Made by a program: the position numbers and the translations under genes. A DNA stretch of 21,525 nt from Spirochaetia bacterium (GTDB taxonomy: Bacteria > Spirochaetota > Spirochaetia > Treponematales > Breznakiellaceae): contig BNVB01000045.1 in NCBI GenBank assembly GCA_025997795.1, positions 1 through 21,525 on the forward strand. Direction: 5' to 3'. Below, piece after piece: positions 16,089-21,525 of this stretch; position 1 is the stretch's first letter; every line of letters begins with the position of its first letter. The notes beneath the pieces were generated by a model. The model searched no databases, was not told the origin of the DNA, and saw only the letters and a list, made by a program, of their open reading frames with translations.

Positions 16089-17252
16089 CTAAATGCCAAA
16101 AGTAAGGGTTGTTATCGTTTGGGCGGTAAATTGGGTTACCATGGATTCAAAGCGGATCCCCATATTTTCACAGGCTTCACTGACAAAAGAAAGATAAAAC
16201 ATCCCCAATTCCAGATCATTACCCCCGCCGTGAAGCTTTTGGTAAAATTCAGAAAGATTAAAACGCTTTACATCGGCGGCTTTGGTAACCTCAAAACTTT
16301 CCCGGGTTTCCTTGTAATTAATATCCCGGTCATAAAGCAGTATTTGAAACCTGCCCCGTTTTCCTATGGCCAGGCTGGTTCCCCCCAGTTTCCAGGAAAA
16401 GGTCAAGAGATTATTTTTTTTTCGCAGCGATTCAATCACCGGAAGCCTTAGTTTAGGATCCTGTAAAACTGTCTGCATATCCACCTGGCTGGTTCCATAG
16501 AGCAGTTTTGCTTCCCGGAGGATATTGAGATTTTCGATATTTGAGGCCAGTTCCATGAGTAACAGCGATGCATATTCGGCGATATTCGATTTTTTTAAGA
16601 ATTCCGAAAGGCTGCTCCGTACATCCCGGATAACCAGGTAAAATTCCCGGGTCTTACGGAACTTAAGCAATACAAACCAGGTTAAGGGGTAAACGGCGCC
16701 TACAAAATTTTGCAGCAGTTCTTTGTGGGTTTCTATTTCATCCGGCAGAAGGGTTTCGTCGTTGTTTATCCGGGCATAAATTGGTTCAACCAGTTCGTCC
16801 TGCATTTTCCTTAGTTCATCTTCGTGCCGATCGACAAAGGACTGCAGCAAACCTTCTTTAAACTGGGTTTTTTCGTCAATCACCAGGGATGGATTGGCAT
16901 GGTTCCACTGTTTAACCGGATCTGCCTTTAGCACCTGTTCCAAAGAAACTTCTGCATAGTTACGGTACAAAATGCCGGATACGATAAGTTTGGAAAGTTC
17001 GATGATGTCCGATCTGCTTTCCACCGGTTCCACGCCGGAAACCTCGATTTTTGAGATATAATCGGCCATCACCATGCGCTGGAGAAAGGCCGGCGTTACC
17101 TTGTCCAGCAATACTCCATAATCTTCGGATTTGTCACCCATGGTAAGGCGGTTAAAGCGTACTTTCTGGCGCATAAGGTCGGAAGCGCCTTCTTCGGTAA
17201 AAACAAATTTAAGGGGCAGTTCAATAATCTGTTTTTTCTCGGTTATGGACAT
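16089..17252 (-). CDS. Conserved-looking protein of unknown function (387 aa), possible degenerate GHKL ATPase C-terminus
   Basis: No named family recognised. There is no signal peptide, and apart from a hydrophobic patch at about 186-197 no membrane segment, so it is probably cytoplasmic. The first two thirds look helical and charged. The last third has a layout reminiscent of GHKL ATPases: an N-box-like helix LLMELASNIENLN (231-243), a central beta part (TFSWKLG, FQILLYD), and a final region with DLELGMFYLSFVSEACENMG (346-365) followed by a terminal beta strand TTLTFGI. In histidine kinases the same order is N-box, G-box, helix, last strand. The DxGxG motif is not visible, so any ATPase relation would be degenerate. 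ATG shares one base with the upstream stop (TAATG). Confidence 0.75.
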   Translation of the reverse strand: MSITEKKQIIELPLKFVFTEEGASDLMRQKVRFNRLTMGDKSEDYGVLLDKVTPAFLQRMVMADYISKIEVSGVEPVESRSDIIELSKLIVSGILYRNYAEVSLEQVLKADPVKQWNHANPSLVIDEKTQFKEGLLQSFVDRHEDELRKMQDELVEPIYARINNDETLLPDEIETHKELLQNFVGAVYPLTWFVLLKFRKTREFYLVIRDVRSSLSEFLKKSNIAEYASLLLMELASNIENLNILREAKLLYGTSQVDMQTVLQDPKLRLPVIESLRKKNNLLTFSWKLGGTSLAIGKRGRFQILLYDRDINYKETRESFEVTKAADVKRFNLSEFYQKLHGGGNDLELGMFYLSFVSEACENMGIRFESMVTQFTAQTITTLTFGI

Positions 17253-17881
17253 TACCAGCGTACTTCCATTGAGAGGGGTGTTTCCATTAAAACCAGATCC
17301 GCCATGGAAACAGTATACTCCAGTTTTTGACCGGAGGTGGAACAGGTTCCGGGAAAAACAGCAGTTTTGTTTCCCGCTTTGTCAAACCAGGTATAGGCCG
17401 CTGTTCCGGGAACTTTCAAAGAAAGAGAAAAACTATACCCCTGCAAGGAATCTTTTACCACAAGACTCCATTCTTTGTCTGCCGGTTGACTGCCCGCAAA
17501 GGTAATTGAAAGTTTCCTGCCGGGAATATCCGGGCGGAATTCTCCGGCGCCAAAAAAAGCTGTCAGGGCTTCCGGCGAGGTAAAAGAAAGCTCCGACCGG
17601 TATATCCTGTCCTTTCCTTCTTCCCGTACAGTATAGGAAAGGAGTTTAAGCCCCGCTGTCCGGGAAACGGTTCGTTCCATATCGGCACGTCCCACCGGGA
17701 CGGGGAGCCATTTTTCATTGCCGTCAAGTTTACCCAGATCTTCCAGTTCCCCGGCAAGCCGGTATTCCAGCTGCAATTTTCCTGAACCATCCCCATTAAG
17801 CTCAATAGAGGAAGATACGCCTATGCAGGAAACAATAAGCAAGAGCGGCATAAGCATCATGGACCGGATAATTCGGGGCAT
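17252..17881 (-). CDS. Putative lipoprotein of unknown function (209 aa)
   Basis: The N-terminus has basic residues, a hydrophobic run MMLMPLLLIVSC and Cys19 as probable lipidation site. The mature protein begins IGVSSSIELNGDGSGKLQLE, a strand pattern seen in beta-sandwich lipoproteins that open with a hydrophilic D-G-S-G turn; no specific family can be claimed. GAGGAG lies 7 nt before ATG at 17879-17881. The start is one base after the ylxP stop, and the end overlaps the next start by one base, so it is translationally coupled on both sides. With the other lipoprotein in the operon it brackets the 387-aa protein. Confidence 0.8.
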   Translation of the reverse strand: MPRIIRSMMLMPLLLIVSCIGVSSSIELNGDGSGKLQLEYRLAGELEDLGKLDGNEKWLPVPVGRADMERTVSRTAGLKLLSYTVREEGKDRIYRSELSFTSPEALTAFFGAGEFRPDIPGRKLSITFAGSQPADKEWSLVVKDSLQGYSFSLSLKVPGTAAYTWFDKAGNKTAVFPGTCSTSGQKLEYTVSMADLVLMETPLSMEVRW

Positions 17882-17882
17882 A

Positions 17883-18170
17883 CTAGAACTCCTCAGAATG
17901 AATTTTCACATCGTGGATGCGTATCGCCGCTTCATTTTCAATCATTTTAAGGGCCTTGTTCAAGACCGATTCGCCGAAGACCCGGGAATTGGATACCAGG
18001 GCGGCGCCTATCTGTCCAAAGGAACGGGCCTCCTGTAAATCCACCTCCGCGGCGCTCAGGTGGAACCGCTGCCGGAGTTTATCGTTGATTGACTTAACTA
18101 CACGCCGTTTATCTTTGATACTTTCCACACCGGGAATTTCAAAGATCAGCTGAATCATGGATACGATCAT
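17883..18170 (-). CDS. ylxP: YlxP-like DUF503 family protein
   Basis: This 95-aa protein matches the DUF503/YlxP pattern: an N-terminal beta strand, then PGVESIKDKRRVVKSINDKL (13-32), RQRFHLSAAEVDLQE (33-47), GAALVSNSR (56-63) and a C-terminal helix and strand. YlxP proteins are small, often encoded near rbfA and translation genes in other bacteria; the exact role is unsettled. The frame extends upstream to 18437, but that extension is antisense to the opposite gene and has no family similarity. ATG at 18168-18170 is the natural start. No Shine-Dalgarno site is seen; a perfect TATAAT lies 9 nt before the ATG. It is the first gene of a six-gene operon ending in ligA. Confidence 0.9.
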   Translation of the reverse strand: MIVSMIQLIFEIPGVESIKDKRRVVKSINDKLRQRFHLSAAEVDLQEARSFGQIGAALVSNSRVFGESVLNKALKMIENEAAIRIHDVKIHSEEF

Positions 18171-18179
18171 ATTACCGAT

Positions 18180-18185
18180 ATTATA
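18180..18185 (-). promoter_or_regulatory. Putative -10 box (TATAAT) of the ylxP-ligA operon
   Basis: A consensus TATAAT on the minus strand lies 9 nt before the ylxP ATG. Transcription would begin close to the start codon, giving a leaderless or nearly leaderless mRNA. No good -35 hexamer is visible at 16-18 nt, where the sequence overlaps the start of the opposite gene. Confidence 0.45.
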
Positions 18186-18194
18186 TAGTAGAAT
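18184..18194 (+). promoter_or_regulatory. Putative -10 region of the large exported-protein gene
   Basis: TATAGT (18184-18189) and TAGAAT (18189-18194) each match five of six -10 positions. They lie 8-13 nt before the ATG at 18203, interleaved with the opposing ylxP -10 box. No clear -35 hexamer was found. Confidence 0.3.
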
Positions 18195-18202
18195 ACAGAA
18201 AA

Positions 18203-21200
18203 ATGGCTTTTTTGCGAAGTACAAAGCGCCCGGGCGCAAAAAAATACCTATTGGCGGCGCTGTTATTCGCACTTGCCTTTTCCTCACCCGCCCAGGAAAC
18301 ACCGGAACCGGGGGATTCTGTAGAGGAAAATACCGTCGGGAGTGCCGTCGGGAGTGCCGACCGGAGTACCCGCCGGGCCCTGGAAGCTGCGGAAACCAGT
18401 TCTGAACGGCACCGGCGGGAAATAACCGAGGAAGCAAGCTCCCAGCTTTTTAACATGGATATCTGGGATAAAGATGTGGCGCTCTTTATCAACGGCTACT
18501 GGAAAGGCTCCTTAAGTCTTAACTGGGGGCTTGCCAATTCGCCCCTGGGAACATCCCCCCATTCAGACGATTCCCCCCTTCTTTTTACCCAGGAAGCGGA
18601 TCTAACCCTTGCGCTGTGGCTCTGGCAAAAGTGGTTCCTTGAAGTAAGCTTTATCGACCACTATGATGTCAATACCTACCGGGCAGGCTACCAGGGCTTT
18701 CCCGGCGAAACGGTTCAGTATGTCGGCATCGGTAATACCGGCCTGGACTTTCCTGTATTCCCCTATCTGGATTTGGGGGGCGACTCCCCTTCTTCATTGG
18801 GTGTTTATGGACGCTTTGGTTCCCAAGAGCTTACCTTTCATACCCTGGTCCGCTATGACGCCGCCGCCAGGGAAGAACGAACCTTTGTTGGCAACCGGGA
18901 ACGGAATTTTTCAAACCAGATTCCCGACAAACCCCTGCGGGGACGATCTTTTGTACTGCCCGATGAAGGTACCGGTACCATTACCGTGTACTTTGAAGAC
19001 AAAAACGGTCCCTTTTCCGGCGGCGCTTACCGCTGGCGTTTGGCCAAAGCCAGCGAATACGCAGTAAGCGCAGCCTATGGTACGGTGGAACTGGTCCGGG
19101 AACATCCGGGAATGGTGGCGGTAAGTTATGCGGGGGTAAGTTCCGGGGGAGATTATACTTTACCGGGAAGCCCCACAAATTTTCTGGGTACCGTGCAAGA
19201 CCATTTTGATGTTAGCCGGACTACTATTAAACTGGAAGATTATCCCCAGCCCGGCGGCGGTGCTGCCGGACCTGCTATAATCCCCATTAACGGCGTTAAT
19301 GCCCTGGTGATCTATGAGCCGGGGACCTTTTCTCCCTTTGAACGGCAGAGCCGTTATCTGGCGCCGTCCAACAACAGCGAAGACGCTGCTTTGATTCACC
19401 TTGGAAGCGGCGAACGGCTTTCCGCTTATGAAGTAGTACCTGCATCGAGCCTTTCCATGGATCTAAGCCTCTATACCCTTACCGGCGATGATACCAGCCG
19501 CGGCATTTTTGAAGTGGTTGTTTCCGGCGGCGGACGGGACCGGAGGAACCTTAAAACCATGTGGCCCCTGGTGAACGGGCCGGGGGTTAATTATCCGGAA
19601 CTGTACCTGCCCGGTTCTCCGGCCTTTACCGAAGATATCCGTCTCCGTTTTACCAATTACGGCCCCGCCGGTTCCTATACTATCGGTACTGATGTTATCC
19701 CCGGTTCGGTCCAGGTTTACCGGGGCGGTATTATCGACACCCAGGTACATTACAACCCGGGGAACGGAACGGTTACGCTGGTTAGCCCGGTGGGTTTTAG
19801 CGAAGTTATCCGCATATCGTACCTGAAACGCAGCGCAGAACGGCGGCTGGGAAGCCTGGCCGCGGGACTTGGGGTTATCTATAAACCGGAGGACAGCCCC
19901 TTTAGCGCCGAAGCCGCCCTGGGACTGCGCTGGAATGTTTCAAAAGAAGCCTATACCGAAGAAGGGGCTTCCAGCCCCGGTACGGTGGGTTTTGGCGGAA
20001 AAACCACCTGGGATTATGACAAGCTTAAACTAAGCCTTTCCCTGGGACTTGGTTTTGAACAGCCCGATACCACCGGCCTTTACCGCATAGCCGGCATGGA
20101 AGGAAAATCGGAAATTATCATGAGTGTTTCTACCAGTGCGGGGTTCATTTCGGAGAGACCTACTCCTGCCGCCTCCCCCTCCCCCACTTTATTTCCATTA
20201 TGGTCAACTGTTCCAGCACCTGTTATACCACCAATGGATGGTTCCAACAGAATAGGCCTAGCCTACCGGAATTACCGGAAAACAGATTTTCTGGGCGGTT
20301 CCGAACTTATGCCCATTGACTGGTCCGCTCCGATTGTTTCCAGTCTGGAAGGTCCCTATCCTGCCAGGGATGGTGATATGGATGTCTTTGTGGCGGAATT
20401 TGATAATCTCGATATCAACGAATGGACCGGGTTTCAGGTTCCACTGGGCAGGGATGGCGAATTACTGGAACAAGCAAAAGCAATTGTTATTCCGGTCCGG
20501 TTTTATACTGCCGGCAGCCCCAATATTTTGGTAGTTGCCCAGTTTGGGACTCTGGCGCCGGAAGGTTCCGGCGGTACGGAAAATCCTTCCCTTATTGTTG
20601 AAGCGCCGCTTTTTTTTGGTCCGCCCAGTACTTTATGGACACAAGATAATACTCCCAATCAACAGTTAATTATTAACCTTACCGATGAAATGCGGCGTAA
20701 ACTGCAAAATGCCAATCAAATGCGGATACTTATCATTCATACCGGTACTACTTCCAACCCCTATTCCGGCCGTCTCCTGGTTGCCAAACCTATTATCTAT
20801 GGCGCATCCTGGCGGGCCATTACGGTGGATAGTAACCAAATCAAGGCCGCACCTGACACTGGATCAAATACCGTATCAATAGCGGAAGTACGGGCGCCGG
20901 ATTTGAACAACAGTAAAATCAGCCGTCTCCATGAAAGCGGAACAAACCATGTTTTACAGGTCGAATGGGCTGGCATTAATTCGGCGGGAACCGATGGCAG
21001 AACCGCCGCTATCCCCTTAAGCAATTACCGGGCAGCAAGTTTTTACTTCAAGGGAGGCACCGCAACAAGAGACGGTATACCTTCTGGTTCGGATTTCCAT
21101 TTTATTGTTTCCCGGGGACCAGAAGCCTACGGGGATCCGGGCAGAACTGCTTTGGAACTTACCATGAACATTCCGGCGGGACATCCCTTTACCGATAAAC

Positions 21201-21525
21201 AGTGGCACAGCGTAGAAATACACTATGGTACGGAAACACAGCGGGTTTTGATTGACGGTACTGCATATCCGGGAACAATCCATTACCGCCCCGCAGCATT
21301 ACGGGAAACGCAGGGAACCGGCGATTTTACCGGCGATGGACAATCGGCGTATGTGGCAGCCTTTTTTGAGAGTTCTTCCTCTTCCAGCGGTACATTCTAC
21401 CTTGACGAAATTTGCCTGGAGGATCCGTCGCCATCCTACCGGATAAACGGCGGGGCCACACTGGACTGGAACCACCCGGAACCCCTCTTAAGTATTGGGG
21501 AGGTAAAAATGGTGGAACGGGTTTC
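18203..21525 (+). CDS. Very large exported outer-membrane protein, SprA-like features, 3' end outside the window
   Basis: The frame opens with ATG at 18203 and stays open for 1107 codons to the window edge, with no stop. A classical signal peptide is present (KKYLLAALLFALAFSSPAQ, cleavage near residue 31). A low-complexity segment (about 32-75) follows. At 85-180 come amphipathic beta strands, ending in YRAGYQGFPGETVQ and GNTGL. RSFVLPD is at 248-254 and DVIPGSVQVYRGG at about 497-509. Barrel-like strands lie at about 545-640, a proline-rich stretch at 652-680, and FDNLDINEWTGFQVPL from about 733. A jelly-roll or laminin-G-like region follows, with KQWHSVEIHYG (from 998) and TFYLDEICLEDP (from 1064). 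The order of these elements recalls SprA, the giant barrel of type IX secretion, but this is a by-eye comparison. No strong Shine-Dalgarno site is seen. Alternatives are a large adhesin or a treponeme-specific surface protein. Confidence 0.85.
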   Translation, partial: MAFLRSTKRPGAKKYLLAALLFALAFSSPAQETPEPGDSVEENTVGSAVGSADRSTRRALEAAETSSERHRREITEEASSQLFNMDIWDKDVALFINGYWKGSLSLNWGLANSPLGTSPHSDDSPLLFTQEADLTLALWLWQKWFLEVSFIDHYDVNTYRAGYQGFPGETVQYVGIGNTGLDFPVFPYLDLGGDSPSSLGVYGRFGSQELTFHTLVRYDAAAREERTFVGNRERNFSNQIPDKPLRGRSFVLPDEGTGTITVYFEDKNGPFSGGAYRWRLAKASEYAVSAAYGTVELVREHPGMVAVSYAGVSSGGDYTLPGSPTNFLGTVQDHFDVSRTTIKLEDYPQPGGGAAGPAIIPINGVNALVIYEPGTFSPFERQSRYLAPSNNSEDAALIHLGSGERLSAYEVVPASSLSMDLSLYTLTGDDTSRGIFEVVVSGGGRDRRNLKTMWPLVNGPGVNYPELYLPGSPAFTEDIRLRFTNYGPAGSYTIGTDVIPGSVQVYRGGIIDTQVHYNPGNGTVTLVSPVGFSEVIRISYLKRSAERRLGSLAAGLGVIYKPEDSPFSAEAALGLRWNVSKEAYTEEGASSPGTVGFGGKTTWDYDKLKLSLSLGLGFEQPDTTGLYRIAGMEGKSEIIMSVSTSAGFISERPTPAASPSPTLFPLWSTVPAPVIPPMDGSNRIGLAYRNYRKTDFLGGSELMPIDWSAPIVSSLEGPYPARDGDMDVFVAEFDNLDINEWTGFQVPLGRDGELLEQAKAIVIPVRFYTAGSPNILVVAQFGTLAPEGSGGTENPSLIVEAPLFFGPPSTLWTQDNTPNQQLIINLTDEMRRKLQNANQMRILIIHTGTTSNPYSGRLLVAKPIIYGASWRAITVDSNQIKAAPDTGSNTVSIAEVRAPDLNNSKISRLHESGTNHVLQVEWAGINSAGTDGRTAAIPLSNYRAASFYFKGGTATRDGIPSGSDFHFIVSRGPEAYGDPGRTALELTMNIPAGHPFTDKQWHSVEIHYGTETQRVLIDGTAYPGTIHYRPAALRETQGTGDFTGDGQSAYVAAFFESSSSSSGTFYLDEICLEDPSPSYRINGGATLDWNHPEPLLSIGEVKMVERV
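18335..18370 (+). repeat. 12-bp tandem repeat in the N-terminal linker of the large exported protein
   Basis: GTCGGGAGTGCC occurs twice in tandem (18335-18346 and 18347-18358), followed by a diverged copy GACCGGAGTACC (18359-18370). It encodes VGSA VGSA DRST in the linker after the signal peptide. Such units can expand or contract without a frameshift. Confidence 0.75.

Noticed and set aside
18171..18437. N-terminal extension of ylxP
   Set aside because: The extension is Pro/Arg/Phe-rich and antisense to the signal-peptide region of the opposite gene. DUF503 proteins begin at the beta strand that follows ATG 18170.

Overview
The window looks like chromosomal core sequence from a spirochaete of the Treponema group. 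I infer this from about 50 % GC, spirochaete-type lipoprotein signal peptides, and a gene order that matches one I remember from Treponema and Borrelia: comF, mutS, skp/ompH, bamA, tamB, with tmk next door. In B. burgdorferi, as I recall it, the corresponding block is BB0793 (tmk) to BB0798 (comF). I see no phage, transposon, CRISPR, tRNA or rRNA gene. The composition would fit a termite-gut or free-living treponeme, but the species cannot be fixed from the sequence alone.

Layout. (1) 1-11248, minus strand: tamB > bamA > skp > mutS > comF, then the first 54 codons of a CheW-like chemotaxis adaptor that runs off the left edge. TamB, BamA and Skp form an outer-membrane-protein assembly module, closely spaced with the mismatch-repair gene mutS. 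(2) 11366-12764, plus strand: thymidylate kinase overlapping a gene for a small secreted protein of unknown function. A perfect 10-bp inverted repeat covers the tmk start codon. (3) 18170 down to 12761, minus strand: a compact six-gene operon, ylxP (DUF503) > lipoprotein > 387-aa unknown > lipoprotein > trmB > ligA, with gaps of 20 nt or less or 1-nt overlaps. It converges on group 2, and the two stop codons lie inside one 9-bp hairpin. (4) 18203 to the right edge, plus strand: a very large exported protein, open for 1107 codons without a stop and continuing beyond the window.

The most interesting item is the last gene. It has a clear signal peptide, beta-barrel-like strands, and several local patterns that recall SprA, the giant outer-membrane translocon of Bacteroidota type IX secretion. 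If correct, this would be a SprA-like giant barrel in a spirochaete. The resemblance was read by eye and needs a profile or structure search. Other points are the palindrome at tmk, the missing Walker A lysine in Tmk, apparently leaderless first genes of transcription units contrasted with strong Shine-Dalgarno sites inside the operons, and a 387-aa protein whose C-terminus resembles a degenerate GHKL ATPase.
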